Source: Asparagopsis taxiformis
Taxonomy: Eukaryota > Rhodophyta > Florideophyceae > Bonnemaisoniales > Bonnemaisoniaceae
Direction of reading: 5' to 3'
Assembly (NCBI GenBank): GCA_030407315.1
Contig: JALQPE010000993.1
Coordinates: 28,586-92,585, forward strand
Length of the DNA: 64,000 bases
The notes under the pieces were generated by a model. It was given only the letters and a program-made list of their open reading frames with translations. It searched no databases and had not been told where the DNA came from. Position 1 is the stretch's first letter. Each line of letters begins with the position of its first letter. Positions 35,052 through 47,016 of the stretch are shown here, in pieces. Position numbers and translations under genes: made by a program.

Positions 35052-35552
35052 CTACTCATTTATCAGCGGCAATTTCCGCTGCGTGTCACGCGACCAAACG
35101 CGTCGGAAACGATGGTAGCTCTCCGGCCGAAGCTGTCTCGCCACTTCCTCCTCGCTCAACACGTCACCCTCGTCGTGAATACACGTGCGAGAAATCGCCA
35201 CCCCACGCGAAAGTGATCGCCGTCGCGTTCTGCTCTGCCCCGTTGATCGGCTCCCCCGACACCGCATTTGTGCCGTGGAGCATCGTCTCATCCCGTCCGC
35301 ACCCTTTGCGCGTACCGTCGAAACTGCAATCTCGTCATCCAACTCATCTACGACCAATGCACTATTCCCACGCCCTCGCGAATCCCTTCCTGTCTTTTCC
35401 TCCATACTGGTTTTCGGTAACAGCTTCTCATTCGTTTCCTCGCATTCGTCCAAAACAATAGACGACACTCTGTGCAAAAGTGCTCTTATCTCGCCAGTTT
35501 CATCCTCAATTGTTTGTTCCATTCCGTTTCTGAAGCTCTCGGTTTCGTACAT
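35052..35552 (-). CDS. Hypothetical charged protein
   Basis: From the ATG at 35552 the ORF encodes 166 residues. The N-terminal half is acidic (Glu/Asp-rich with Glu-Thr-Glu-Ser and Asp-Glu-Thr-Gly-Glu). The middle is Arg/Ser-rich (Arg-Ser-Arg-Thr-Arg-Arg-Arg-Ser), and the end is Tyr-His-Arg-Phe-Arg-Arg-Val-Trp. No domain, signal peptide or membrane helix. A plus-strand ORF (35185-35598) overlaps it; the minus-strand reading is preferred because of its helical, charged composition, but neither is certain. Confidence 0.4.
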   Translation of the reverse strand: MYETESFRNGMEQTIEDETGEIRALLHRVSSIVLDECEETNEKLLPKTSMEEKTGRDSRGRGNSALVVDELDDEIAVSTVRAKGADGMRRCSTAQMRCRGSRSTGQSRTRRRSLSRGVAISRTCIHDEGDVLSEEEVARQLRPESYHRFRRVWSRDTQRKLPLINE

Positions 35553-36224
35553 TTGCGTGCCGGCGATGGTTATTCGCCCCACACCGGTTGATAAATAGAA
35601 ATTGCATGCCTGATGCTATTTGAGCCATGATTTCACGTCAGCCTTCCTCCATCCATACTGTGTTATCTAGTAGAGCGTGATTCATGATGAGCCCAGTTCA
35701 CGTGAGTCCGTCAAACTACTCAAATTACGTGCCTGATTGAGATAATGATGGTTCGGCTTTTCCATGGTCGAAATTATTGCCAGACGGCAGTTTAACTACT
35801 ACTGCAGTTGCAGCAGCGCACAGCCATTGCTCATGTGGTGCAACCATGAAGCTTGCACATGTAGGGTCTTGAAATTGTAAAATGTATGACAAAACTGGCC
35901 AACTGACACGGTGGGCAGCCCATCTTGCGCTTGCGCCTAAATTTGGTTGGCAACTCATCCAATTCAAGGTGTCTACAGCTAGCGAATGCATTTTAAAATC
36001 TAGGAATTTATATTGAAAAATCACTAAATTGACCTATACTAATTTAAATAATGTATTGGGTTCTAGTTCCCTGTTTTCTTTCATTTCAACCGCACAGTAA
36101 AGCTCCTCTAGTGTCTATCGGACAAGTGGCCTCAAATGAGGCCACTTTCCACCACCATAGTTTAACTTGAAAAAATAAACGATTAGTTCCAATTTTGCCG
36201 CTAGAAGACTCGCCGGCGAGATTG
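35553..36224. other. A/T-rich boundary between gene island and transposon region
   Basis: About 670 bp with no gene. The second half is A/T-rich (for example 36001-36055). A perfect 14-bp palindrome GGCCTCAAATGAGGCC-like sequence sits near 36128-36143. Copia-like sequence begins immediately to the right. Confidence 0.4.
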
Positions 36225-37379
36225 ATGATGCGGCAGGGCAGAGTGTGTCGGATGATCACCCAGATCATACACCACATCACAGTAGAATACAAAATAGAAT
36301 TTATACGATCAACACCTGACGTCGCCGACGTCGTGAAGAGCCAAGGGACTACTCCTTCAGCAACAGGTTATGGACCCAGACTACACCGCGCACCAAAATT
36401 TCTCTCTCGAACCCATCCCACATGCCTGATCGCGGCGACCGCAACATCCCCAAACATCATTGACATCCCAACACCGGCCTCACGCGCCGAGCGCCGCGCC
36501 AAATTCACACAAGCCCGCTCACGGCACCTCGCGAAAACAGAAGAGATTCGAAATCTTGCTACTGATCTCTACCAGCAGGCACTGCTCGAACTTGAACAAG
36601 ACACGACACGCAACATGTCACAACCACAACCCACTCCACCTCCTCCACCCTCCGATCCTACCCTGACCCTACTCTCTTCCCCACTACGGATCGACATACC
36701 CATGCTAACCGCTTCCAACTTAGCACAATGGTGCAATACAATAGAGTGCCATACCACCCTCAACGATCTAACACCGTACCTCGAGGATCCTCCTCCACGA
36801 ACTCCTGCTGACCCTTACGCTTTCCGTATCCATCTGCAGAAAACCGCCCTGGCGCGTCTTCTCATAATCCCAAATATCTTATCTGAGATTTTAAGATCCG
36901 TGAGCCCATCTGCACTCACGAGCCCCACAACCGTCCTATATAAACACATACAGGATAAACTGAAGGCAGTAAACCCACGAACTTCGGAAACCAACCTACG
37001 CCGGCGTGCTCACCAAATCAAGTACACCCCAGACACAACGATACAATCATACATCGACCAGCATACCGACTTGCGAGAACAGATGATACAATCTTCATTC
37101 CCGAACATTGGAGATGAACAAACCACCGTTCAGTTTCTAATCAGAGCGTTATGCGAAGCACCAGACTACGCCTCCCTGCTTCACGATCTCACGAACTACC
37201 ATCATTTCCATGACGGAAAACGTCTAAGCCTGGACTTGGTGATCAATATGCTGATAGAGCATGAAAATTCTGCAGCGCCCAGCCACAACACGGATAACCA
37301 TCCATCGTATCCGCCATCACATTCTCCATATGGGCACAGCACACCTACTCCAATGTATTGCCCCCTGCATATCCAATAG
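36225..37379 (+). pseudogene. Copia-type gag
   Basis: An open frame of 384 residues from the ATG pair at 36225. It has a Pro-rich linker (Pro-Thr-Pro-Pro-Pro-Pro-Pro), then the gag core: Ile-Pro-Met-Leu-Thr-Ala-Ser-Asn-Leu-Ala-Gln-Trp, a helical region and Ile-Gln-Ser-Tyr-Ile-Asp-Gln-His. This follows the UBN2/retrotransposon gag layout. The frame stops at 37377-37379, while a sensible continuation is found in another frame, so the gene is broken at its 3' end. Confidence 0.65.
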
Positions 37380-37712
37380 GATATACACCGTTGCATGCAC
37401 CGACAACTCATGGTACACCGTTGCCATTAACTTCAGGCCCGCAGGTGAGACGCAATACACGTTATAACCTTGCCAAACAACGTCAAACACCACGCGAATA
37501 AAATGGCCAATGGTGCACAGTTCATGGAAGCAAGAAACCCAAGACGGAAATGTGTCATACCAGACAACATTTGCTACTACAGCAGCACAACACACCGTCA
37601 ACCTCGCAACACGCGAACTAAAAGCTGTAATCTCCTCTCACCTTACCGCCTACCCCTCTGAAACAACCGAGGATGCACCCTTCCCCATTCCATTCTCCTC
37701 CGCAGCCAGCAC

Positions 37713-38162
37713 ATGGCACCCCACCAACAATGTTGCCCCCATCATCTGAACAGTTCACTAGCTTACCCAGCGTACAACCCCATAGGTGGCTCTCCACCAC
37801 AAGAACAAATAAACTTCCCTCCTTCTTATTACATTCTGGACTCAGGCGCTGGTCCCACACACAATCGTGACCTACAACCCCAAATGACACCTAAAACGTC
37901 GCAAACCACCACAGCAACCGGACAGAAAGCGACAATCACACACCATGGACCCCTAACCATACCTCTATGGGCCAAAATGTCTTTGAAGATCCCTTGGGTG
38001 GTAGCAAAGCCGTCTGCACAACACAATTTACTGTCAGTGGGACAACTAACCTCCGACAACGACGTCATCTTCCAACGTCAAGCGGTTTACATTACAAAGC
38101 GGCAGCCACCGCCTCACCCATCCCAAATCATAGCCACAGCACCATGCAGAGCCAATATTTAG
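37713..38162 (+). pseudogene. Copia-type aspartic protease fragment
   Basis: About 150 residues containing Tyr-Ile-Leu-Asp-Ser-Gly-Ala, the retroviral-type protease active site, and further on His-Asn-Leu-Leu-Ser-Val-Gly-Gln-Leu, a classic copia protease/pre-integrase motif. The frame ends without integrase sequence. Confidence 0.7.
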
Positions 38163-38341
38163 TTCATTCCCACTTCTCCCGTAATCCCACATTCCTGGAG
38201 CAGGTAGAAAATCCGCTGGAGCGGCAAACCACCCGACAGGTGTCCCGAGCCTCGGTAGAGGAAATGGTAGAGTAGATGAACCTTATAACGTACCCAGCAA
38301 GTAATCTCGTATGAGAGAAGGTATCGCTACCCGGAGGGGGA

Positions 38342-41300
38342 TGTGCGATTATAGCGCTCACGCGAGGTGCGTATTAATGGAGCAAAGTGACGTAACCCGT
38401 CGAGCTGTTGGCTAACCCTAAGGTTTTCCCGGAGAGGGGTTGAACAATGGGTATGTGAACACTGTTCCAGTGGGTCGTAATTTCACTTGAGTTTACGTTA
38501 CTCTCGAAACAGTGCCTACTGGCTATTCCAGCGGCGTATTTATACTAAGTCTACTGTAACCTAGGGTTAGTGGTTAGGAATAAATATCCAGTTATTGGCC
38601 AACCAGAGCCCAGTTAACGGCACTCGCCTACTTGCGAGGTTATTGCCAGTTAGGCTTACATTGCAATGCACAGCTGAGTAGCTTAAGTTAGAAATTTGTC
38701 CCTTGCTGGGTCTTGGCTGGGGCCGATAGGCCCGTGTAGTATACGTGGCAAGTCCGAAATTGCAAATATTTACGTTTTCCGCGGAATTCGAATTTCGGCG
38801 GATACGACCGGCGACAGCAATGCACGAACATTGCTGGCGCATGCGCGCACGCAACCGGCACACGTGTGCAACGAACGTATTGGCAACGGCCAACGGACCA
38901 ACGGGTCCCTACATGTGACCCACAAGGTTCTTTCCCATTCGGGGACGTTACGAGCAGTGTTTACACTGTAAAGCGATGCCATCGTGGCCATATAGGTATT
39001 GGCATCGTGCCGGGAGGGAAAGGGGACAATTCATCGAACGAGCAACGGCTCTAGTCTACGACTGACTTCTACGTTTTACGTTTACGTTCTGCCTAACGAG
39101 GCTTCGTCTCCGTCGAGCTGCGTACTCCCTACCCATCGCCGCACGTAAGGCTGATTGCGTGTAGTGCCTCCGGGCTTGGTTGAGAGCGCCTCCGGTGACG
39201 TACCACCTCGTTTGCTAACGTAATCCTCGCGTGGATTGTTGCGTCGTGACGCTCGTGTCTACTCGCTAACCACTCTACCTTCTACCGTTCTAACAATACA
39301 GTCAAACACCAGCGGGTGGACTGCTCGTTTCGTTTCGTAAGGACAGCGTGTCCACTGGCTCGTACCAGCTACTACGTCTAACGAACTATCGTTCCACAGC
39401 CCGAGTAGGGTATTTACAGCCTTGCGCTAGTCCCAATTACAGGAAACACGCCCAGTTGGCTGGTGCCTTGCGATTGGCACATCCCTTAAGTGGGTACCCA
39501 ATAGGGAGGCGACACGGCTCTGGTTGAGAGGACTGCAAGGCGGTATGACAACGAGGAACGGTCTGCGGAACTGGGGATGCCGGAGAGTGGTCTGCAACCA
39601 ACCCCACTGCTGATCGAGGGTGACATCCCTGTCTCTCTGGTATGGCGTTTGGAGCTTCTGGCATCCGACGAGCCCCTTGTGGCGACTCTGCAGAGCTTGA
39701 TCGAGGTCCCGAAAGCTCCGCACTCTAGGGCGATATCCCTCCATAGTGTGGGGGTTAAGGCAAAACTTGGGAGAAGGTGTTCCGGTCGAAGGTGCCTCCG
39801 AATCCCTGGGGTGCGGAGCGGAGGGTAGTTTATATAGACTAGGAGGTAGCTCTAGGAGGGGTAAAATGACAGGTAACTACGAGGAGCGGGTAGCGGGAAA
39901 TCAACAAATAGGAGAGGAGAACGGGAGATATTGTTGGTAGTGGCGGATCAGGAAACGGTCATAAGCAGAGTGTGACACGGAGGGCTACGTGTAAGAGTCC
40001 AGCAATGTCACACACGTGTAAGGGTTTTCCAGTAACCCTTGACACGTGGAAACCTGGACCCAGGCGCGACCGGGCCCCGCAGTTTGGCTTACAGTTTAAG
40101 TTTACAGTTGAAAATTCATTGAAAAAACGAGGTTTCCGTCAGTTACAGTTGTAAGTCACCTGTCATACGAGCGTATGGATTAAGTAACCCTGTAAGTGGA
40201 GCAAAAGTGACTGCAAAAGCCATGTAATCGTGTAACCGTGGCAGTCTCATGACAGGTGTTGTAAGTGTATCATAACATGTAAGTAACTAGCTAAAGTGTC
40301 TTCTGGGTGGTTTAAGGCGTACGAAAAGCTTTAAATAACCTCGTAGGATTGGTTATGTAGTGCAATGGCTTGATCGGTTCGACAACGGGCAGCCTTGGCT
40401 GTAAGCCGAATCGGCGAGCCACCGCGATGTGTTCGAGCCGTCCTGTCTCGGTAGTCAGGCTCGGGTCGAGTGTGGTAGAGCAAAGGCGAATAGCCTGCCT
40501 TAGTGTGGGTTGTAAGGCCACACAGACAATCCGTCTAGAATCCTGTGGTCACATGGTGAGTCATGATGGTTCACCGAAAGGATGGTGGTTCAACAACCCT
40601 AATAGGGAAGAAGGGAGAACACCAGGCACAACAGGGATGAGTGCCTTGTATAAGAAGCAAAAAGGGAAGAAGAAGGGGGAGCCCTATAGAATAGGGTGGG
40701 TGCTGGTACAGCGATGCATACAGCGATACGCTGGTACAGCAGGAGAGGAGCAGTGGCTCAAGAACCGGGCACCAGGCACCCGAAGATACCTGATCGAAGG
40801 GCACGCGCACCACCGGTGACGCGTGGTATCGGGGAAAGGGAATCTGGTACAGCGGAATAAACAGTCAAAGAATGAATCAGAGAGTGACCAGGGTCGGCGC
40901 GGTCCGCGCTATAGCCAAAGACGAAGCAGGCTTCCATGAGACTGCAAAACGATAGTTGGAAGCACATCAATAACCAAGTCCGATTGGTCGGCGGGGGGGG
41001 GGTTGTTGAACCAGCACGACGGCCAGGACAGAAAGCTGATACAGCGGGGAATGGGTTCCAGAATCAGGCCAGACACTATATCCAAAGTCGAAGCAGACTG
41101 CAATGAGACTGCGAAACGCAAGTTAGAAGTGGCTTGCAACCATACCTCCGGATGGGCACCAGGCGGCCGAAGACACCTGATTGAGGGGCACGCGTACTAC
41201 TGGTGACGCGTGGTAGGGGCAATGCTGATACAGCGTCCCGACATTGAGAAGCTGAATCAGCGAAAAGGGACACCGGAAGAGTGCCAAGCATCATTGCCAA

Positions 41301-42095
41301 GGGAGAAGCACACTGAATCAGTAGGCAAAACGCATCCTGGGGGTAGATTGGACATCGAGCTTCCGGCTGGCTTTTACAATCAAAGGACATGGCGGTTCGC
41401 CTCTAGTTAAATAGAAAATTATATGTGGCTTGTAGCCCTAAATGTCCTTGTGGTTGGTGTCCAATAGGTAGGCTAAATACTGATACAGTAGGGTGGTCCA
41501 AAAACCCTAAGTGACGGGTGCGCCGGCGGCGCGGGCACACTGTAAATACAGTGTAAACTGTTAGGTGTGGCGTACAATTCAGTGTATCACTGGTGTCACG
41601 TGCCACGTGTTCAGTGATTGCACTGCTGTTAGAATAGATAGTTCAAAATAGTTTCGAAATAAAGAATTGGGTAAAGTGCCCAAAATTGGAGGTGAAACAC
41701 CTAGCTGTAAGCGCTTCGCCAAGTGGCATTGCACTGCAGGTTACTGTAAGCTTCCCTTGAAGTTGGGAGCTTTGGTCTCTGTGCAATGTTATTATCATAT
41801 TGGTTGGTCGGGTATGGTGCTGTAAGGAAAGGAGTCTAATGTTTACCATGAAGTCTAGAGGGCTGACCCCTTACACATAACAAGCCATTCCTTGTCCCGC
41901 TTTGCCTCCTCAAGGAAGAACTTCTTGGCAGCGTCCCCGCCATGTACGATGGCAATAGCATTCGCCCCCGGCGGCTCGAATACAAGAATCATGGAAGTCT
42001 TGGATCGGTACGACCTTTGAGCGGACGAAGATATTCTCTGCTTCGGACGATGGGGGTCGAGACATTACCTCATTGACCTGGAGCGGGATACCAGG
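38342..42095. other. Gene-free repeat-rich region with imperfect tandem units
   Basis: About 3.7 kb without a supported gene. From 40700 to 41230 there are imperfect tandem repeats built around GATACAGC/GGTACAGC. A block at 40758-40840 (GGGCACCAGGC ... GACGCGTGGTA) recurs at 41152-41216, and one at 40908-40975 recurs at 41079-41146. A run of nine or more G lies at 40991-41003. CTAACCCTAA-type decamers at 38412 and 38558 (inverse) are isolated, not telomeric. Probably LTR or non-autonomous transposon debris. Confidence 0.45.
40750..41220 (+). repeat. Imperfect tandem repeats (GATACAGC family)
   Basis: Two blocks of ~70-80 bp recur with 65-80% apparent identity by eye at spacings of about 390 and 170 bp (see the surrounding region). 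Unit borders are not exact. Confidence 0.55.
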
Positions 42096-42485
42096 ATGTT
42101 TCGAGCACCAGTGGTCGTACTCGAGCACGAGGCCTACTCGAGAAGGAACGTCATCGAAAACTGTAACGCCGGCTTGAGCACAATCCCCTTTATCAGAGGC
42201 CGAAAAAACCTCTCTTCGGAAGGTCATGGTGTTGAGGTCTATGATGCTGATCGCATCTTCCTTCTCTCCGGGTCGACGTTCATACCGAGCATAGTAACGA
42301 ACCTCTTCTCCGTCACCAGCGCCGGTCGAGAACCAGATGGCTTTTATGATCCAAGATTCGTCGGTATCGCACTCACCATATGTAGGACCTTAGCCCTTGT
42401 AGATGGATTATACCTCCGAGGAGGATTAGAGGATAGGGATAAGGCTTCGAACTCACGAGTGAGAGCGCCGATTCCACGAGGTTGA
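42096..42485 (+). pseudogene. Copia-like protease/pre-integrase scrap
   Basis: A frame of ~129 residues contains Ile-Phe-Leu-Leu-Ser-Gly-Ser-Thr-Phe-Ile-Pro-Ser-Ile-Val-Thr-Asn-Leu-Phe-Ser-Val and, later, Val-Asp-Gly-Leu-Tyr-Leu. These resemble the copia protease end and pre-integrase region. No active-site Asp-Ser-Gly is visible. A minus-strand ORF (41910-42227) overlaps and looks like a shadow. Confidence 0.45.
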
Positions 42486-43695
42486 CGCCTCGTGCGATCC
42501 TAGTAGCCCGAGGGCTGTGTCGGGTGGATCGATCCCTCGGAGCCCGGACACCTGTCTCCCAACCCGGTAGCGGGTGGTAGAGCGGGGTCCGGGACGGCTG
42601 GATCTAACCTGCTGGAGGGATCTATCGGCCGTGGCCGTCCTCAACCCACTCAAGGGTTAACTAGGCACTTAGCGCGATGGATCCCTGCGGGGATTGTGGT
42701 CGCCTCCACGCGTGGTTTTCACACGACGTATTCCGCAACTGTGATACCACTGACGGCAGCGGTCGGGACCGTTTGAAAAGCCTGCGGGCGTTGGCTTCGG
42801 TTGACCGGCTGGGGGTGCCAACCGACAGCACTCCCAGCCGGTAGCCTTGTCCCGGTGGGCGGAAGGCCCCTCCCGGTCGCCTAGCGGCGTTAAAAGAAGC
42901 GGGAAGGTTCTCCACTACCGTGGAGACGAAATGCCCTAGGGCAACCCACGTGCACTCCCGCCGGAGGAGGCTCGCGGCGGGCAATTGGGGAAATGTGCGA
43001 GCGAACCCCAATTGGAGATCGAAACGGAGCAGCGGGTATCCGGTAAGGGAATTGCCGCCGCCGTTTAGTTGTAAGTTAAACGACCACGGTCGAAAGATTT
43101 GGAACCGAGACGATCTGCCTTTATTGTAGCTTAGTGGTCAATCCGTTGACTTTAAATGGTCAACGAGACTGCCGGGACCGGACCAGGACCAATGGTCCCG
43201 GTCCGGCGTCCAATGGACCTTGTGGGGTGTTTATGTGGCCCAGGGGCCTTACAGAGTAAGCTGCTACGTTGCTACGTGTACACTAATAGAAACGGCTAGC
43301 CGTAACGTACACGTGCACAACTGTAACGGGAGAATCCTCCCGCTCGCACACGTGTGTGACTAATCGCGCCTATATCGCTACACGTTGCACGCTCGCCGAA
43401 GGGTCCTGCGCAAGCAATGTGGCCCGGTGCCAATGCAAGGCGGCACGCGCCCATTCGCCCTTGGGCGACAATTGCCTTGCCACGTCACCGCGGCCATTGA
43501 TTCCCACGCGGCTCTTCGCGGCTGATTCCCTATCGAGCACCCACTCACGCTCTCGAGCGTACCGCTTAAGCGACCCTTCCTGGCGCCCATTCCAGACGCC
43601 TGGAATTGTCCCTCCCGCGACCGCTCGCAGCGCAATACGGGACGAGTCCCACACTCTCCCCTTCTTAAACTGGCGCGCTCCTGCGCGCAGGTATC
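42486..43695. other. GC-rich non-coding region
   Basis: About 1.2 kb of GC-rich sequence with no recognised gene. A GGTCCCGG/CCGGGACC inverted pair occurs around 43170-43205. Likely the 5' untranslated or LTR part of the gag-like element that follows. Confidence 0.4.
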
Positions 43696-45171
43696 ATGTA
43701 TCCATCAACTCCCTTACCTTCCTTCTCTTCCTCCTCACAGCGACTCGTCACTTCCGTTTCCCCTATCCCGATCCAATTCAGCGAGTGGGGAATCATGACG
43801 CCTCCGCATCCCGATGCGAAAGGCGACGTCGACAACAACCCTCGGGAGTCTACTCGCTCGTTGCCCGCAACGAGTACTCCGACCAATACCGCCTCGGCGG
43901 TGACAGCGCGCGCGGCAGCCCATCAACCGTTGCCGGGCTCTTATCTTGACCTCTATGGTCCTGCCGCAGCAGCCACGCAAGGCCTTTCTGACCCTTATGC
44001 GGGGATTGAAGTGATGCCAAGTTATTACTATAACCACCCACGGCCGCGGCCTGCGCGCGATTCTGTCATCCCCTCGGGTGTTTCGTATTTCACCCCCACA
44101 GGTGGCGGCAACCGCCCTCCGCGTTTTGGCTCCACTGCAGCCAGGGGGGACCAAACTCCCGGTCGACAGGGACGGGGCGGGGCGTCTCCCCTTCGGTACC
44201 GGCTCCGCCGAGAATCACAAGTGACGGTAATCGTGGCCGTCTCCCTGGGGAGTCATCTGCGGGATCTGTCCCGGCCCCCGCTGGGGGACAAGTGTACTCT
44301 GCGTTGGCTCGCCTCGTTGGCGAAGCTGAGTCACCGGCCATGGCCGCCAAGCTGGGTGAGGTGTTGAACCTGGTCAACACTTTGCCCTCGGGCAAGACGG
44401 CAGACATCCCCGGACACTCTCAATTAACCGGGGGAACCCCGGAGTCTCAAGGGACGCGACGAGATCCTTATTACGGGTCACCGTCCCCGCGGGCGCCGCG
44501 GCCTTTATGGTTGACGAAACCTCCGGTAGCTCCGTCGGCTGGAGTTGCCCCTGGGCATGAGACGAGGGTGGTGGAGTGGATGCGGACGCTTCACACGCAA
44601 CCCTTCATCCATCATCAGGACGCCTTCGGGCATGAGCTCTCGCGCGCACCCGGTTACCGCAGCTACGAGTCATACGGACGCTTGCCGTTGCGCCGCCCCG
44701 TCCTGGAAGGTTCGAATGCATCAAAGGAACTCACGGGGCCGCCGTGGCGGATCAAGTAATGCGCAAGCGCATGGAGCATGGCCGATGTCGTATCACTATC
44801 CCGGCCAACTTCCCGAGCGACGTGTATCACCTCAGTGAACCAGAAGACGAACCAATGGTTCGAATGATCGCCCGTTGGATCAAATTAGACCAACTTGGGG
44901 CGTTGGTTGACGATTTCGCTGAGGTGGACATTCGTCTACTGGCGGACCAGGCTCCAATGTTCCCAGTGCGCTGGATTCGCCAGCGGTGGGGTGGGGAGTA
45001 TCGCGACGAACGTCGGAGCACGTTTCCGTAAACAAGTAACCAACCGCTGCATCTCCGGCCGGGTCCGCGGGGTTACGTCATAACGTTCAAGGACGTCGAA
45101 TACGTGCGCATCCCGACCAGGTTGCGCCGACGTTACTATGCTCGCATACCCCGTTGGATGGAAATCCCCGA
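43696..45171 (+). pseudogene. Orphan gag-like gene, broken 5' part
   Basis: Plus-strand coding-like sequence that changes frame near 44160 and 44745, contains a TAA at about 45029, and shifts again near 45220 into the long downstream ORF. The first ~300 codons are Pro/Gly/Arg/Ala-rich and disordered (for example Gly-Arg-Gly-Gly). A folded segment follows: Ile-Pro-Ala-Asn-Phe-Pro-Ser-Asp-Val-Tyr, Ile-Lys-Leu-Asp-Gln-Leu-Gly-Ala-Leu. After the TAA the same frame continues sensibly (Tyr-Val-Arg-Ile-Pro-Thr-Arg-Leu). This suggests one ancestral protein of about 1,000 residues now decayed. GC content is far above that of the gene island. Confidence 0.5.
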
Positions 45172-47016
45172 ATGGGAGGTCTTGTTCCCGATGCCGCTCG
45201 TGTACCGCTATGCAGCGTCACACCTGGTGAGCTCGGACGGGGGTACCTCGCGAGGGTTTTGGACAAGATGGCCCATACGGAGTGGGTGTGCTACTACGCC
45301 GCGACGTGGTTGGAGAATATTGTGGCGCAAAACCGCATGCACCAAGTCCCTGAGGAGATGTTCAAGAAGATACGCTCTATGGGCGTCGAGGCACCCATCT
45401 GGCCTAGCGGACTCATCCGCAATTTCGAGTGCTTCGATGTCACGCCCGAGTTGCTCGAGCATTTCTATCGTTTGAACGAAACATTCCCGTGGGAGACGGT
45501 GGACATCGTGCCGCTACCCAATTCTCCTTACGAACCGACGCGTCGGCTGAGAAAGTGGGTACCAATGGACCCGGTCTCGCATTCGATCGACTTATCGTCG
45601 TACCTGTTCGGAGTACGCCTCGAGTTGGGCATCCCCCTTAGGGTCCTCGAATACACTGCCGCGCAACCCCTTATGGGAGGTTGGATGGCCAGGGGGTGGG
45701 ATTACGTTACCCTAGGGCGACTCGTGGAGGACTGCATATCGTATCAGACCCATGGCGGCCGTCCTCTCCTTCCGCGGGAAGAAACGGGCTTGCCCGTCGC
45801 GGGTCCCAGGTCAGCGCGTCCTCCGGCGGCCACAGACGCGTCGGCAGAAATAGCCACCGTTGAGCCTGTCCCGGCTGATTCAGCCGGTCAGTCGTCGGTT
45901 ACTCGGCCGCGGCCGTCCGACCGTTCCCTCCCATCCGATATGACTGTGCATGCTTCGGCCTTGGAAAAGCGCGTGGAAGAGCTCCAGCGCGCGGTGTCTG
46001 CGGGCCGAGAGCGATTGGCACAAAGCGAAGCGGCGCGAGTATCAGCCGAAGCTGCCTTGGCGACGGTTAAGGGCGAGAAGGAAACTCTGCGAGCAGAATT
46101 GATGGCTGAGAACACGCTGCTGAAGCGAAAGCACGATGACTTGTTCAAGAGACGGCTGGGGTACGCGCGTGATTTGGCGGAACAGGAGTTAGCCCTGCAG
46201 AGCGCGCTCTGTCAGGTCTGGGATCTGCACCAGCAGTCCAAAACGATATGCGCTAGGGCCGCACGCGCCATCATGACGGTAGAAGACCTACGCGTTCGCC
46301 AAGCAGACGTTGAAGGGTCACGCCCTCTCCCTGGTAACGCGCTCGCGCGTGCCTTCCCGGGTATGGCGTTCTTACACGGGCGGGGGGTCCCCGCCGCGTC
46401 ACCCTCGGGTGCAGCGACTGCCCCGGCGGCCACGTCTGAAGAGACGATAACAGCCCCTCTTGGTGCGGTCATGGCCGCGCGTCCCGTTGCTAACGCTCCT
46501 ACACCGTCGGCTAGGGGCGCTTCCGATGCGGTAGCGTCGGGTGGTTCTGCTCCGGCCGACCCAATGGCAGTCGAAGCTGTCAAGGCGACGACCTCGGTCA
46601 CTCCTGCCCCGACAGCAGCGGGAACTGCTACGGCTGTGGCTGTGGCCGAACCCGCCACGAGTAGGCCAATCTCCGCGGTTGCTACCCCTACGGCGACGGG
46701 TGTTACTGGTGTCGCCACCGCTGGGGGTACTGAAAAAGAGTCTGAGGGCATAAAGGAGGCAACTCCTAAACCCACTGACGCAACCTCCCCTGGTGGCGAG
46801 TCAGTGCAAGTCGTTGAAGACCCTCGATCGCCCACGCGCGCCACGCGTCGCCTCAATGTGACGTCACCGGTGGCGACAGTCGCGGCCGCAGTGGCGGCGG
46901 CGGGGCAACGAGTCGCCCGAAGGCGTAAAAGGGCTCAGCCCTCTTCCCCTTCAGCGAGCGTGGGGTCTCCAATTAACAAGGACAGGCCGACTCGTCGGAC
47001 TCGTACGCGCCGTTAG
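45172..47016 (+). CDS. Transposon-associated coiled-coil protein (gag-like), 3' part
   Basis: From the ATG at 45172 the frame encodes 614 residues. The first ~220 form a folded domain (Arg-Asn-Phe-Glu-Cys-Phe-Asp-Val-Thr-Pro, Pro-Trp-Glu-Thr-Val-Asp-Ile-Val, Leu-Gly-Ile-Pro-Leu-Arg-Val-Leu). Residues about 270-370 are a long coiled coil (heptads of Leu/Ala, Val-Glu-Glu-Leu-Gln). About 200 residues of Ala/Thr/Pro/Val low complexity follow, ending in an Arg/Lys-rich tail. This layout recalls gag-like proteins of plant-type retroelements, but no zinc knuckle, protease or polymerase is attached. An AATAAA signal lies at 47112, ~95 bp after the stop. Upstream sequence in other frames looks like its N-terminal part, so this may be a pseudogene remnant. 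Confidence 0.5.
   Translation: MGGLVPDAARVPLCSVTPGELGRGYLARVLDKMAHTEWVCYYAATWLENIVAQNRMHQVPEEMFKKIRSMGVEAPIWPSGLIRNFECFDVTPELLEHFYRLNETFPWETVDIVPLPNSPYEPTRRLRKWVPMDPVSHSIDLSSYLFGVRLELGIPLRVLEYTAAQPLMGGWMARGWDYVTLGRLVEDCISYQTHGGRPLLPREETGLPVAGPRSARPPAATDASAEIATVEPVPADSAGQSSVTRPRPSDRSLPSDMTVHASALEKRVEELQRAVSAGRERLAQSEAARVSAEAALATVKGEKETLRAELMAENTLLKRKHDDLFKRRLGYARDLAEQELALQSALCQVWDLHQQSKTICARAARAIMTVEDLRVRQADVEGSRPLPGNALARAFPGMAFLHGRGVPAASPSGAATAPAATSEETITAPLGAVMAARPVANAPTPSARGASDAVASGGSAPADPMAVEAVKATTSVTPAPTAAGTATAVAVAEPATSRPISAVATPTATGVTGVATAGGTEKESEGIKEATPKPTDATSPGGESVQVVEDPRSPTRATRRLNVTSPVATVAAAVAAAGQRVARRRKRAQPSSPSASVGSPINKDRPTRRTRTRR

Larger units (their letters stand above)
36225..38341 (+). 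mobile_element. Ty1/copia retrotransposon relic (gag, zinc knuckle, protease)
   Basis: A plus-strand copia-type element covering gag, a zinc-knuckle-like segment in a shifted frame (37502-37566, Trp-Cys-Thr-Val-His ... Cys-His) and an aspartic protease. It carries at least one in-frame stop (TAA at about 37499) and two frame changes between gag and protease. Integrase and reverse transcriptase are missing. A purine tract GGAGGGGGA at 38333-38341 followed by TGTG could be the polypurine tract and the start of a 3' LTR; no matching 5' LTR was seen. Dead, internally deleted copy. Confidence 0.7.

Noticed and set aside
35185..35598. Plus-strand 137-codon ORF opposite the hypothetical gene
   Set aside because: Ser/Val-rich reading without helix pattern; judged a shadow of the minus-strand ORF, though uncertain.
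42096..42485. Possible intact gene from its length
   Set aside because: Content matches only a fragment of copia protease/pre-integrase, so listed as a scrap.
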